A DNA stretch of 64,000 nt. Source: Acetobacter fabarum. GTDB lineage: Bacteria > Pseudomonadota > Alphaproteobacteria > Acetobacterales > Acetobacteraceae. Under the pieces are notes generated by a model, which searched no databases, was not told where the DNA came from, and saw nothing but the letters and a program-made list of their open reading frames with translations. Of the stretch, positions 55,029 through 64,000 are shown in pieces. A program made the translations under genes and the position numbers. Where the stretch lies: the NCBI RefSeq assembly GCF_011516925.1, contig NZ_WOTG01000001.1, positions 558,001 to 622,000 of the forward strand. Direction: 5' to 3'. The number at the start of each line of letters is the position of its first letter. Positions within the stretch are counted from its first letter, which is position 1.

Positions 55029-56849
55029 TCAGCCTTCGCGGCTTTTGGACCGCTTTTTACGCTCGTTCGGGTCCAGGTAACGCTTACGCAGACGAATGGC
55101 CGAAGGGGTCACCTCCACCAGTTCATCGTCTTCAATGTAAGCAATCGCCTGTTCCAGAGACATGCGGCGCGGCGGGGTCAGCATCAGAGCGTCGTCCTTG
55201 CCGGATGCGCGCATGTTGGTCAGCTTCTTTTCACGAACCGGGTTAACTTCCAGATCGTTTTCACGCGAATGCTCGCCAATGATCATGCCGACGTAAACTT
55301 TTTCGCCAGCATCCACAAACAGCGTGCCACGTTCTTGCAGGGAGAACAGGGAGTACGTTGTGGTGTTGCCATCTTCAGCCGAGATCAGCGAACCATTGCG
55401 GCGTCCTTCAATGCTGCCAGCATAAGACTGATAGCCATGGAACAGACGGTTCATGATACCTGTGCCGCGCGTGTCGGTCAGGAATTCGCCGTGGTAGCCG
55501 ATCAGCCCGCGTGAAGGGATGATGAAGGTCAGGCGTACCTTGTCCCCACCGGAGGGGCGCATGTCCTGCATCTGGCCTTTACGCAGAGACATCTTCTCCA
55601 CGACCACGCCGGAATAGGGCTCGTCCACGTCAATGGTGACTTCTTCGTACGGTTCTTCGCGTTCACCGGTTTCTTCGTTCGTACGGAACAGCACGCGCGG
55701 ACGGCCGATGGTCAGTTCAAACCCTTCACGGCGCATGGTTTCGATCAGCACACCAAGCTGAAGTTCACCACGGCCAGCCACTTCAAACGCTTCGCTTTCG
55801 GGGCTGTCGGTCACGCGAATAGCAATATTGCTTTCGGTTTCCTTGAACAGACGGTCACGAATCTGGCGGGACGTTACCTTTTTGCCTTCACGGCCACCCA
55901 GAGGGCCATCGTTCAGGCGGAAGGTCATGGACAGGGTCGGCGGGTCAACCGGAATGGCGTGCAGCGGTTCCACAATTTCAGGTGCTGCAATCGTATCCGG
56001 AATGGTGGCTTCGGACAGACCGGCCACGGCCACGATGTCCCCTGCTTCCACTTCTTCAACCGCAACGCGTTCAAGGCCACGGAAGGAGAGCAGCTTGGTC
56101 AGGCGGCCCGTTTCAACCACGGAGCCATCTGCGCGCAGCACCTTGACGGGCATGTTCACACGGGCACGGCCCTGTTCGACACGACCGGTGAGCACGCGCC
56201 CGAGGAAGTTGTCGTTTTCAAGGATTGTGGCCGTCATGGCGAACGGCTTTTCCTTGTCCAGCACGGGGGCGGGCACATGCTTGAGGATCAGGTCGAACAT
56301 GGGGCTGAGGTCCTTGCGGGCCCCTTCCAGTTCCAGATCGGCCCAGCCCTGACGGCCAGAGGCGTACAGCATGGGGAAGTCGAGCTGTTCGTCATTCGCG
56401 CCAAGGGCTGCGAACAGGTCAAACACTTCGTTATGAACTTCGTCGGGGCGGGCATCGCCACGGTCGATCTTGTTCACGACCACGATCGGCTTGAGCCCAC
56501 GGGCCAGAGCCTTGCCCACAACGAACTTGGTCTGGGGCAGAGCGCCTTCTGCAGAGTCGACCAGCACAACCGCGCCGTCCACCATGCTCAGAATACGTTC
56601 CACTTCCCCGCCAAAGTCGGCGTGTCCGGGGGTGTCAATAATGTTGATGCGGGTATCTTTCCACACAACAGACGTGCATTTCGCCAGAATGGTAATACCA
56701 CGCTCACGTTCCAGATCATTGCTGTCCATGGCGCGTTCAGCAACGTGCTGATGCTCGTGGAAAGAGCCAGACTGTTTCAGCAGTTCGTCAACGAGAGTGG
56801 TCTTGCCATGATCGACGTGTGCAATGATGGCGATATTGCGGATATCCAT
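55029..56849 (-). CDS. typA: ribosome-associated GTPase TypA/BipA
   Basis: A protein of 606 residues starting [20 protein letters not shown]. GTPase motifs are [25 protein letters not shown] and [10 protein letters not shown], and [12 protein letters not shown] is the switch. The TypA-specific C-terminus has [33 protein letters not shown] and [18 protein letters not shown]. BipA binds ribosomes and helps 50S assembly and stress adaptation. An upstream in-frame extension to 57149 does not look like the family N-terminus. Two terminators lie downstream. Confidence 0.96.
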   Translation of the reverse strand: MDIRNIAIIAHVDHGKTTLVDELLKQSGSFHEHQHVAERAMDSNDLERERGITILAKCTSVVWKDTRINIIDTPGHADFGGEVERILSMVDGAVVLVDSAEGALPQTKFVVGKALARGLKPIVVVNKIDRGDARPDEVHNEVFDLFAALGANDEQLDFPMLYASGRQGWADLELEGARKDLSPMFDLILKHVPAPVLDKEKPFAMTATILENDNFLGRVLTGRVEQGRARVNMPVKVLRADGSVVETGRLTKLLSFRGLERVAVEEVEAGDIVAVAGLSEATIPDTIAAPEIVEPLHAIPVDPPTLSMTFRLNDGPLGGREGKKVTSRQIRDRLFKETESNIAIRVTDSPESEAFEVAGRGELQLGVLIETMRREGFELTIGRPRVLFRTNEETGEREEPYEEVTIDVDEPYSGVVVEKMSLRKGQMQDMRPSGGDKVRLTFIIPSRGLIGYHGEFLTDTRGTGIMNRLFHGYQSYAGSIEGRRNGSLISAEDGNTTTYSLFSLQERGTLFVDAGEKVYVGMIIGEHSRENDLEVNPVREKKLTNMRASGKDDALMLTPPRRMSLEQAIAYIEDDELVEVTPSAIRLRKRYLDPNERKKRSKSREG

Positions 56850-57137
56850 GAAGTCGGCCTGATTGCTCCTGCGCGCCTTACCGCCTCCTCCGTGCTTGAA
56901 AGGGCGGTCAGCGATCGCTGTGGTGTTTGCGTGGCGCACAGATAGCCCTCCCCGCACCAGAATGCACGTAAAATTCTTATGTCTGCCCCACATGGGGGTT
57001 GACCTGAGCCCTGTGTGCGTCAGAACCAGAGCGCCACGGCACAGGCCCGATAGCCCGCTCCAACGGGTTCCCCCCTGTGCGACTCCGCTGGTCTTTTTTG
57101 TTTTACGCCGCACCCGCCAACAACCCGGAAGGACCGC

Positions 57138-58295
57138 ATGCCGGGCCACACCCCCCCTTTAAATCCGCGCATCCAGTTCTGGCCTACGGCCACACTGACG
57201 TTTATGGGCCTTGTTTTTGGGCTGGTCATGGGGTTGGGCGCTCCCCTTTTTACGCTCGACCTGACAGATCTGGGGTACAGCACGGGCATGGTGGCGGCCA
57301 ACAGCATGATGCATGCATTGGGCGCGCTGGGCATTGCGCCCTTCATGCCCCGTCTGGCCAGACGCCTTGGGCCGCGGCGTGCCATTTTTCTGGCCCTTAT
57401 GGGGGCTGGGATTACACTTCTGCTTTTTCCGCTAAGCCATTCCATCTGGCCGTGGTTTCCGCTGCGTGTGCTGCTCGGGGCCTTTTGCGAGGTCATTCTG
57501 GTTCTCTCTGAAAGCTGGCTGAACCAGATAACAGACAACCATGCACGCGGCCGGGTGATGGGGCTTTACAACACACTGCTTTTTATTGGCATTGCCATAG
57601 GCCCGGCCCTGCTCAGCCTGACCGGCCGACAGGGGAACCTGCCATTTTTTGCCACTGCGGCCCTCCTGCTGCTGGGAGCTGCCGTAACACAGGCCCCATG
57701 GATGGTGGCCCCACCTCCTGCGGCGCCGACGCGGCACCGGCTCTGGCGTTACCTGTGGCTGGCCCCCATTGCCATTACCGCAACATTGCTGATTGCCATG
57801 CTGGATGCCGCAGCCACCTCCTTTCTGGCACTTTATGCCATCCAGTCCGGCTGGAGCGAGCGGGCAGCCACCCTGCTGCTGAGCGTGATGCTGCTGGGGG
57901 CAACGGTCATGCAGGTGCCCATTGGCTGGATTGGAGACAGAACCAACCGGCGGTCCCTACAGATCATTCTGGCATTGCTGGCCTGTGGTGGCGCGTTGCT
58001 CTGGCCTTTGGCCATGCACCAGCCTGCTTTTGCCTACCCGCTTATGTTTGTGTGGGATGGAGCATTTGCCAGCCTGTATTCCGTTGCCATGGCCGCCGCA
58101 GGCAACCGCTACCGCGATGGAGACCTGATTGCCATATACGCCCTGTGCTCGCTGGCATGGGGGCTGGGCAGCTTTACCGGCCCGGCCATAAGTGCGGCAG
58201 CCATGCAGGCCAGCCCCCACGGGCTTGCCCTTTTTGCCGCCACTTTGTGCGGGCTGTTTGCCCTGCTGCCCCTGATTTTGAAAAAGAGCGTGTAA
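57138..58295 (+). CDS. major facilitator superfamily transporter
   Basis: A protein of 385 residues with about twelve hydrophobic helices. The loop between helices 2 and 3 reads RLARRLGPRRAIFLALMGAG, a typical MFS cytoplasmic loop, and a related loop is IGWIGDRTNRRSLQIILALL in the second half. The pattern resembles the YcaD group. The substrate is not known. It is divergent from typA; the 288 bases between the two starts hold both promoters. Confidence 0.85.
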   Translation: MPGHTPPLNPRIQFWPTATLTFMGLVFGLVMGLGAPLFTLDLTDLGYSTGMVAANSMMHALGALGIAPFMPRLARRLGPRRAIFLALMGAGITLLLFPLSHSIWPWFPLRVLLGAFCEVILVLSESWLNQITDNHARGRVMGLYNTLLFIGIAIGPALLSLTGRQGNLPFFATAALLLLGAAVTQAPWMVAPPPAAPTRHRLWRYLWLAPIAITATLLIAMLDAAATSFLALYAIQSGWSERAATLLLSVMLLGATVMQVPIGWIGDRTNRRSLQIILALLACGGALLWPLAMHQPAFAYPLMFVWDGAFASLYSVAMAAAGNRYRDGDLIAIYALCSLAWGLGSFTGPAISAAAMQASPHGLALFAATLCGLFALLPLILKKSV

Positions 58296-58372
58296 TACGC
58301 TCCCAACCCGCCGTGCCGCAGCTTATCCTGCCGCAAAGCCCTATTTACTGGCTTTAAAAAACAGAGGAGTGC

Positions 58373-59605
58373 TCAGGCCGGGCCAGCGCCTTGGGTATTC
58401 ACCTGAAGGCTGTAAAGAGCCCCCCCTGCGCACATGAACAGCCAGTCCCGCTTGGGGCCGCCAAAGGTCAGGTTGGACACACCATGTGGCAGGCGGATGC
58501 GCCCGATCAAATGCCCTTCGGGGTTGAAGATGAACACCCCGCACAGGCCAAGTAGCCCGCTTACGCCACACCAGAGATTGCCATAAATATCGGCCTTGAG
58601 CCCGTCGGGAATCATCTGGACCCCTTCAAAGCGCATATTGGTAAACAGCCTTGGATTGGAAAGGGGGAGTTCCTGCCTGTGCAGGTCAAACTCATGCACG
58701 GCCAGGTCCCCATCATGCCCGCCGGCCCCACTCTGCCGCCCTGTGGAAATAACGTACAGGTGCGAAAAATCGGGCGAAAAACACAACCCGTTGGGGTTGG
58801 GCAACTGATCCTGCGTTAACACGACATCAATCCGCCCCGAAGGATCAACCCGGAACGTGTGGTCGGGCTGTTTGTGCATGCCGCCCACAGCGCCGATCAG
58901 TTCTTCCCCCACCCGCCAGCGAATACGCCCATCGGGGTTGGCCTCCCCCCCGGCAGCATCAGCGTGGCCTTCTGCAACGCTGTCTCCGTACCCCGGGTCC
59001 GTAAACCAGATACTGCCATCGGGGTGGGCAATCACATCATTGGGGGAACTCAGGGGCTTGCCCTCAAAATGGTCAGCCACCACATGCACCGACCCATCAT
59101 GCTCCCAGCGCACAACGCGGCGTAAAAAATGCTCGCAGGAAATCTGGCGGCCCTGATAATCAAACGTATTGCCGTTGGAATGGTAGGATTCCGGGCGAAA
59201 AACCGTAACCTCGCCTGTCTCCCACAAATAGCGGTACTGTCGGCTTGTTACCGTATCGCTAAACAGCAGGTATCGCCCTTCGGAGGACCATGCCGGCCCT
59301 TCTATCCACGTCCCGCCATTCCACACACGGTGGATGGTCGCATTACCGCTGACCAGATCGCGGAAAGAACGGTCAATAACCACCACATCAGGGTCTGGCG
59401 CGTAGGAAGGAGGCGCTTCCGGCCCCCATTGCCGGGGTGGCTGGGTGGTTACATCTGGCGGGAAAGCAGTCGCAGCGGCACCTGCACTGGCGGCCAGAGC
59501 TTTCTGGGGCATGCTCAGGCGTGGCAGCAGCAGACCGGCAGACAGGCCGGACAACCCCCTGAGCACATTGCGCCTGACCAGCCTGTTCCGTACTGAGGTT
59601 ACCAT
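58373..59605 (-). CDS. Tat-exported SMP-30/gluconolactonase family protein
   Basis: A protein of 410 residues. The N-terminus has a twin-arginine signal (LVRRNVLRGLSGLSAGLLLP). The SMP-30 beta-propeller follows: WIEGPAWSSEGRYLLFSDTV, SSPNDVIAHPDGSIWFTDPG, NPNGLCFSPDFSHLYVISTG and DGLKADIYGNLWCGVSG, giving Glu, Asn and Asp metal ligands. A periplasmic gluconolactonase would hydrolyse the glucono-lactone made by the membrane glucose dehydrogenase at 43.4 kb. That link is inference. Other sugar lactones are possible. Confidence 0.88.
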   Translation of the reverse strand: MVTSVRNRLVRRNVLRGLSGLSAGLLLPRLSMPQKALAASAGAAATAFPPDVTTQPPRQWGPEAPPSYAPDPDVVVIDRSFRDLVSGNATIHRVWNGGTWIEGPAWSSEGRYLLFSDTVTSRQYRYLWETGEVTVFRPESYHSNGNTFDYQGRQISCEHFLRRVVRWEHDGSVHVVADHFEGKPLSSPNDVIAHPDGSIWFTDPGYGDSVAEGHADAAGGEANPDGRIRWRVGEELIGAVGGMHKQPDHTFRVDPSGRIDVVLTQDQLPNPNGLCFSPDFSHLYVISTGRQSGAGGHDGDLAVHEFDLHRQELPLSNPRLFTNMRFEGVQMIPDGLKADIYGNLWCGVSGLLGLCGVFIFNPEGHLIGRIRLPHGVSNLTFGGPKRDWLFMCAGGALYSLQVNTQGAGPA

Positions 59606-59733
59606 CCAAGTCCCCTGCGCCTTACCCTGCCAGCAGGCCGCCCATACGGCCCACGCCTGGCCCCGCTTTCCCGCACATACCCTGCAACGGGGGGGCTGTC
59701 ACCACCAGCAGGTTCCAGCATAGCGCATAGCGC

Positions 59734-61194
59734 TCAGGGGATTCTGGCAACCCTGAGCAGGTTGGTGGAACCACTCACGCCAAAGGGCACACCCGCAGCG
59801 ATCACGACCGAATCCCCCGGAGCGCCAACCTGTGCACGGGCCACAACAGCCAGAGCCTCTTCCACCATGCGTTCTACCGTGGTGGATGCCGTATGCGGTG
59901 GGCTGACAAACGCCCGCACGCCCCACACAAGCGCCAGCCGCCGTGCGGCCTGCGCCGTGGGCGTAACCCCCAGCACCGGGCAGGTCGGGCGTTCACGCGC
60001 AATACGCAGGGCCGTAGCCCCCCTGTGCGTGTACGCCACAATGGCGGGAGAGCGCAGAGTAGCCGCAACCTGCTGGGTAGCACTGGCTATGGCGTCGGCC
60101 ACATAGTCTTCCGGGGCAAGGCGGGCTGCGGCCATGTGGGCCTGCCAACCGGCATCCTGCTCCACCCGCCACAAAATACGGTTCATGATCCGCACCGCCT
60201 CACGCGGGTATTGCCCTGCGGCCGATTCTGCCGAGAGCATGACTGCATCGGCCCCATCAAACACCGCAGCGGCCACGTCCGATGCCTCGGCCCGTGTGGG
60301 GGTTGGCGCGGTTATCATGCTTTCCAGCATCTGGGTGGCCACCACCACCGGTTTGCCCAGCCTGCGGGCCTCGCGGATAATCCGTTTTTGAATAAGGGGC
60401 ACACTCTCTGGCGGCAGTTCCACCCCCAGATCCCCACGTGCCACCATAACCGCATCGCTCAGGGCCAGAATGGCAGACAGGTTTTCTACTGCCTGAGGTT
60501 TTTCCAGCTTGGCCAGCAATGCAGCCCGCTCACCCACAAGACTGCGGGCCTGCTCCAGATCTTCAGGCCGCTGCACAAAGGAGAGGGCCACATAATCCAC
60601 CCCCAGCTCCAGCGCGTAGGCCAGATCCACCTTGTCCTTTTCCGTCAGGGCCGGAATGGGCAGCGCCACATCGGGCACATTCACCCCTTTATGGTCGGAG
60701 AGCGGGCCGCCAATTTCCACCCGCGTTGCCAGCCAGTCCGGCCCGGCCTGCTCCACCACTACAGCCAGTTTGCCATCATCCATCAACAGACGGCTGCCCG
60801 GTGTGGCCACCTTGATAATTTCGGGGTGGGGGAGCTGCACGCGCGTGGCGTCCCCCAGTGTGTCGGACAGGTCAAACCTGAAAGGCGCACCCGGCACCAG
60901 TTCGACCTTACCATCCTTAAAACGCCCGACCCGCAGCTTTGGCCCCTGCATGTCAGCCAGAATACCAATCGGGCGGCCCAGTTCGGCCTCAACCTGCCTT
61001 ACAAACGCGTGGCGGCTGGCATGGTCGGCATGTGTACCATGGGAGAAGTTGAAGCGGAACACATCCGCCCCTGCCAGAGCAAGGTCACGGATGGTTGCAT
61101 AATCGGATGAAGCAGGGCCAAGTGTTGCAACAATTTTGGTGCGACAGGCCACTGCCTCTGTTTTTTTGCTATCCGGCGTTGTGACAAGAGACAT
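59734..61194 (-). CDS. pyk: pyruvate kinase
   Basis: A protein of 486 residues; AGGAG lies 10 bases before the ATG. KIVATLGPASSDY, FRFNFSHGTHADHA, MQGPKLRVGRF, VMVARGDLGVELPPESVPLI and VATQMLESMITAPTPTRAEA are the catalytic-barrel blocks. A C-terminal allosteric domain (AIVAYTHRGATALRIARERP) follows. It makes pyruvate and ATP from phosphoenolpyruvate. Acetic acid bacteria often lack phosphofructokinase, so it probably serves Entner-Doudoroff/pentose flux; this is general knowledge of the group. Confidence 0.96.
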   Translation of the reverse strand: MSLVTTPDSKKTEAVACRTKIVATLGPASSDYATIRDLALAGADVFRFNFSHGTHADHASRHAFVRQVEAELGRPIGILADMQGPKLRVGRFKDGKVELVPGAPFRFDLSDTLGDATRVQLPHPEIIKVATPGSRLLMDDGKLAVVVEQAGPDWLATRVEIGGPLSDHKGVNVPDVALPIPALTEKDKVDLAYALELGVDYVALSFVQRPEDLEQARSLVGERAALLAKLEKPQAVENLSAILALSDAVMVARGDLGVELPPESVPLIQKRIIREARRLGKPVVVATQMLESMITAPTPTRAEASDVAAAVFDGADAVMLSAESAAGQYPREAVRIMNRILWRVEQDAGWQAHMAAARLAPEDYVADAIASATQQVAATLRSPAIVAYTHRGATALRIARERPTCPVLGVTPTAQAARRLALVWGVRAFVSPPHTASTTVERMVEEALAVVARAQVGAPGDSVVIAAGVPFGVSGSTNLLRVARIP

Positions 61195-61229
61195 AAAGCA
61201 GCTTCTCCTTAACAATCCGCCGGAAAAAT

Positions 61230-62240
61230 TCAGGAGGGGCTGATCACGTCCTCAGCATCCACACCCCAGATGGCCCGGCGGGGCACCCATCCGTTATATT
61301 GCTTGACCGAGACCTTGCACCAGGCCGAGCCTGCTGCACACTCCCGGACCGAGCCAACCGTACCCGGCCGCAACACGGCCACTATGGCGGCATCTTCGCT
61401 GGCACCGGCGCGCATGAACACCACACCGGGCATTTTTGCCGCATCCTGCGCCGTGCCAACACTGGCAATAACCCGAGCATCCATATGCCCCGGTGGCAAG
61501 GCCTTCTCGCCTTCCTTGCTGGCCTGCGCGGGCAAGGGTGTTTCATCCCCCGGAGGTTCACCGGGGATCAGAAAATCGCGTCCGCCAGCCAATGTGGCCT
61601 GCTGCATCCAGCCTTTTTGCCCGCTGGGGTCTTCCACCAGACGCCAGACATCAAATTCCCGTTCCACCCGCACCGGCATACCCCGGCGGTGATAGACCCA
61701 CAGAATGGGAAAACGCTGCCCCGGCCCTGCCCGCATGTTCACTTCATCCGAACGCAGGGCAGCATAACGTGGCAGCGGCAGGCCGGTTACACTCCCCTTT
61801 GCAGGGTCGTTCTGCACACCTGCATCGGGTGCACCCATGTCGGGCGTGCCGGGAGCAGGCGCGGCCACAGCGGCACCTGCCGCAGCCGTTGCAACCGCCG
61901 CACCCGCGGCAGCAGCGGCAACATGATGGTGCGCAGGAGCATGGTGTGCGGGCTTGGCCTGCGCGGTAGCGATCTCATGTTTTTTGTGATGCGCGCCTTT
62001 TTTGCTGCTCCGCGTAGCAGCGGCCTCATGCTTGCCTTTGGTTTTGGCCTTACCGCTCCCGGCCTTGTGCGCGGCTGTGGCCTGTGGGGCCGTCAGGGCA
62101 TGTTTGTGGTGCTTGTGGAGCGGGGGTGCCACACCATCGGCCGCAACACCGGCAGACGCCGTGATGCCAGAAAAAGCTGCCATGCAGCCCGCCACGCAGG
62201 CAAGCAGACGAAACCGGAAAGAGGAACGAGTGCACATCAT
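61230..62240 (-). CDS. exported SH3-domain protein with His/Lys/Ala-rich linker
   Basis: A protein of 336 residues from the first of two adjacent ATGs, with AGGGA 9 bases upstream. A signal peptide (RLLACVAGCMAAFSGITASAG) is followed by a long low-complexity tract rich in His, Lys and Ala (HKHHKHAL to AAAGAAVAAPAPG). Two SH3-like repeats come next: RSDEVNMRAGPGQRFPILWV with WRLVEDPSGQKGWMQ, and GVVFMRAGASEDAAIVAVL with WCKVSVKQYNGWVPRRAIWG. Bacterial SH3 domains bind peptidoglycan or peptides in the envelope. The exact role is unknown. Confidence 0.82.
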   Translation of the reverse strand: MMCTRSSFRFRLLACVAGCMAAFSGITASAGVAADGVAPPLHKHHKHALTAPQATAAHKAGSGKAKTKGKHEAAATRSSKKGAHHKKHEIATAQAKPAHHAPAHHHVAAAAAGAAVATAAAGAAVAAPAPGTPDMGAPDAGVQNDPAKGSVTGLPLPRYAALRSDEVNMRAGPGQRFPILWVYHRRGMPVRVEREFDVWRLVEDPSGQKGWMQQATLAGGRDFLIPGEPPGDETPLPAQASKEGEKALPPGHMDARVIASVGTAQDAAKMPGVVFMRAGASEDAAIVAVLRPGTVGSVRECAAGSAWCKVSVKQYNGWVPRRAIWGVDAEDVISPS

Positions 62241-62374
62241 GGCTGCATCCCTGCCAAGAGAGTGACGCGGGGGCAAGAGGCCGCACACACTTCGCGCATG
62301 ACTTTACGTTTCACAGCAGAACAGACTTGCGCCACAACCCTGTTCAAACCGGCCTTTGCATGCGCGCTCGCCCT

Positions 62375-62770
62375 TTAAAACACGAGTTGTCTGGCACGGC
62401 CTGCGCGGTCAAAAAAACTCGGCAGCCCTACGGTTTCAACCCCTGCCAGCAGGTCCTGCGCATTTAAGCCCAGTGTTTTTACGCCGGAGTCGCACACCAT
62501 AAGGGTTGCCCCCATATCCACGACCGCATCACGCAGGTCATCCAACCCGGCAACACCTGCCTGCTCGCGCATACGCGCGCCTTCGGCAGCATCAAGCCCA
62601 TTCCATTCCCGGCAAAAGGCGCAAACCCCGGCCCCCATGCCAAACAGCAGAACAGTCTGCCCCATGGCCGCAGCCGTGGCCGCCAGCATGTAAGCCGCAT
62701 GAATACGCTCGTACCGGGACTCCACAACCAACAAGGCCAGATCGCAGGGGGGAGTATGCGCCTCAACCAT
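62375..62770 (-). CDS. DsrE-like protein with a CxxC motif
   Basis: A protein of 131 residues from the ATG at 62768-62770 (GGAGGG lies 7 bases before it). LALLVVESRYERIHAAYMLA, TAAAMGQTVLLFGMGAGVCA, MGATLMVCDSGVKTLGLN and the end GLPSFFDRAGRARQLVF fit the DsrE/DsrF-like (DrsE) fold. GVCAFCREW holds a CxxC pair and there is a further Cys at MVCDS. Such proteins move sulfane sulfur. The start overlaps the end of the E1-like gene, so the two are translationally coupled. Confidence 0.8.
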   Translation of the reverse strand: MVEAHTPPCDLALLVVESRYERIHAAYMLAATAAAMGQTVLLFGMGAGVCAFCREWNGLDAAEGARMREQAGVAGLDDLRDAVVDMGATLMVCDSGVKTLGLNAQDLLAGVETVGLPSFFDRAGRARQLVF

Positions 62771-63536
62771 GGGCGTGCCCTCCGCCACAGACGGTGCAGG
62801 CCGGGTCCGCGCTCAGGGTCATGGTTGTAAACTTCATGCGCAGGGCATCCCACATCAGCAGTTCCCCGGCACCAGTATTGCCTAAGCCCAGTATCTGCTT
62901 GAGCGCCTGCGTTGCCTGTAACGTGCCCATAACCCCTGTTACCGCGCCAAACACACCGGCATCACCACAGCTCAGGCCGGATGCCTGGCCGTCTGTTGCA
63001 GGGTACAGGCAGTTATAGCACCCGCCACCCTGCGTGGGGCTGAATGTGGCCAACTGCCCTTCAAACCGTTGTACTGCGGCGGAGACCAGCACCTTGCCAG
63101 CCTGCACGCAGGCAGCGTTAACCGCGTAACGGGTAGCAAAGTTGTCACACCCGTCACACACAAGGTCATACTGAGCGACAAGGTCGTGGGCATTGCCGGC
63201 ATTGAGCCGCATATCCCATGCCTCCACCACAATTTCGGGGTTCAGGGCGGCCAGTTGTTCACGCGCGGTGTCCACCTTTTTGCGCCCCACGGCACGCGTG
63301 GTGTGCAGCACCTGCCGCTGAAGGTTGGACAGTTCGACCACATCATCATCCACCAGACCGATTCGGCCCACGCCTGCGGCAGCCAGATACAAAGCCGCTG
63401 GCGCACCCAGCCCACCGGCCCCCACCACAAGCACGGAGGCGTTTTTTAACGCGACCTGCCCCGTGCCGCCGACCTCGGGCAACAGAATGTGGCGAGAATA
63501 GCGCTGGATTTCATTTTCGCTGAGGTCAAGCTGCAT
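62763..63536 (-). CDS. HesA/MoeB/ThiF family E1-like adenylyltransferase
   Basis: A protein of 257 residues. IQRYSRHILLPEVGGTGQ and the nucleotide loop VLVVGAGGLGAPAALYLAA, then GLVDDDVVELSNLQRQVLH and VCDGCDNFATRYAVN, define the E1 superfamily. Two CxxC pairs (GGCYNCLYP and PACTVCGGG) bind structural zinc. MoeB, ThiF or a related enzyme adenylates the C-terminus of a small sulfur-carrier protein. No moaD or thiS gene is in the window, so the carrier is unknown. It overlaps the DsrE-like gene. Confidence 0.92.
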   Translation of the reverse strand: MQLDLSENEIQRYSRHILLPEVGGTGQVALKNASVLVVGAGGLGAPAALYLAAAGVGRIGLVDDDVVELSNLQRQVLHTTRAVGRKKVDTAREQLAALNPEIVVEAWDMRLNAGNAHDLVAQYDLVCDGCDNFATRYAVNAACVQAGKVLVSAAVQRFEGQLATFSPTQGGGCYNCLYPATDGQASGLSCGDAGVFGAVTGVMGTLQATQALKQILGLGNTGAGELLMWDALRMKFTTMTLSADPACTVCGGGHAHG

Positions 63537-63727
63537 GGGTCTTTTGTATCCGCTCCTGAGTAGTCCGGGGGCATACACGCCCCCATACACGTTATGGACA
63601 CCCTAACACTGTGTAACAAAGGTCATATTTTTGTAATAACGCATGGAACCGTACACATTATTATCTGGTTAGAAGAAGGTAACTGGTTTATAAGAATTGC
63701 ACCAAACGCATATGAGGAATGTGTAAC

Positions 63728-64000
63728 ATGACAACCTTCACCCAGCCCGGACCCGCAGTCCGGCCAGCCAGTCTGCCCCGCCGCCAGACCGCGCGCCGGG
63801 TGTGTGTTGCCACGGCAGCTGCGTCGTTTGGCCTGTATCTGGCCTCCCCTTTTGTCACGTTGTGGTCTGTTGCTTCCGACCTGCAACGCCACGATGCCAC
63901 AGCCCTTGGGCGGATGATCAACTGGGGTGCGCTTGATGCCTCACTCAAACGGCAGACGCTGGCTGGCCTGCACCTGAACATCCAGCCCGCAGCGGATGAA
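63728..64000 (+). CDS. DUF2939 domain protein, 5' part (cut by window end)
   Basis: The ATG at 63728-63730 has AGGA 9 bases upstream. The frame stays open to the window edge (91 residues). After a basic N-terminus, a hydrophobic segment (VCVATAAASFGLYLASPFVT) leads to LWSVASDLQRHDATALGRMI, which matches the DUF2939 pattern of a short membrane-anchored periplasmic protein. Function is unknown. It is divergent from the E1-like gene, and the 190 bases between the two starts hold both promoters. Confidence 0.72.
   Translation, partial: MTTFTQPGPAVRPASLPRRQTARRVCVATAAASFGLYLASPFVTLWSVASDLQRHDATALGRMINWGALDASLKRQTLAGLHLNIQPAADE

Overview
The window is an ordinary, densely coded stretch of an alphaproteobacterial chromosome. 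It most resembles an acetic acid bacterium (Acetobacteraceae, probably Acetobacter or a close relative). Evidence for this: a full-length membrane-bound PQQ glucose dehydrogenase with a separate Tat-exported gluconolactonase-type protein, the alphaproteobacterial order rpoZ-rsh-acpS-lepB-rnc-era, the metX-metW and Hsp20-DUF1150 pairs, long-form HPF, and Ala/Lys/His-rich exported proteins of the kind seen in acid-tolerant bacteria. Genus assignment is inference. I see no insertion sequence, phage, integron, CRISPR array, rRNA or replication origin.

Layout, left to right. 1-1.1 kb: a truncated MOSC protein and a small Pro-rich membrane protein. 1.4-5.5 kb: hpf (+), the Hsp20/DUF1150 pair (-), and a def-fmt-truA translation/tRNA operon (+). 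5.5-12.4 kb: a leftward block of rpmH-rnpA-yidC-engB-argB, then dapD-dapE-membrane protein (lysine/peptidoglycan precursor). 12.5-13.4 kb: a small membrane protein with a histidine-kinase-like H-box, and gloA. 13.4-24.9 kb: a leftward envelope supercluster pyrH-frr-uppS-cdsA-dxr-rseP-bamA-ompH-lpxD-fabZ-lpxA-lpxI. It links isoprenoid, phospholipid, lipid A and outer-membrane-protein biogenesis. 25.8-31.5 kb: rpoZ-rsh-acpS-lepB-rnc-era (stringent response, secretion, RNA processing). 31.5-34.6 kb: folK, a NYN-domain protein, a beta carbonic anhydrase and an exported endonuclease/exonuclease/phosphatase-fold protein. 34.6-40.2 kb: an RhlE-like helicase with a long leader, metW-metX, and lepA.

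40.3-43.4 kb is the most variable-looking part: a MHYT-GGDEF-EAL c-di-GMP protein whose EAL domain is split by a frameshift at a tract of eight cytosines, followed by a LexA/S24-fold regulator without catalytic residues and a small companion protein. 43.4-54.3 kb: gcd, the nitrogen genes glnB-glnA, an aminotransferase, tRNA-His, a lipoprotein, icd, a ferredoxin-NADP reductase-like flavoprotein and dadA. 54.3-64 kb: an Ala/Lys/His-rich exported protein, typA, an MFS transporter, the gluconolactonase, pyk, an SH3 protein, a DsrE-like/E1-like pair and the start of a DUF2939 gene.

Most of the window is core metabolism and envelope assembly. The points worth a second look are the homopolymer-split c-di-GMP protein, the kinase-like H-box protein with no ATPase domain, the DsrE/E1-like sulfur-relay-like pair, the long RhlE leader, and a possible small RNA between two terminators downstream of typA.
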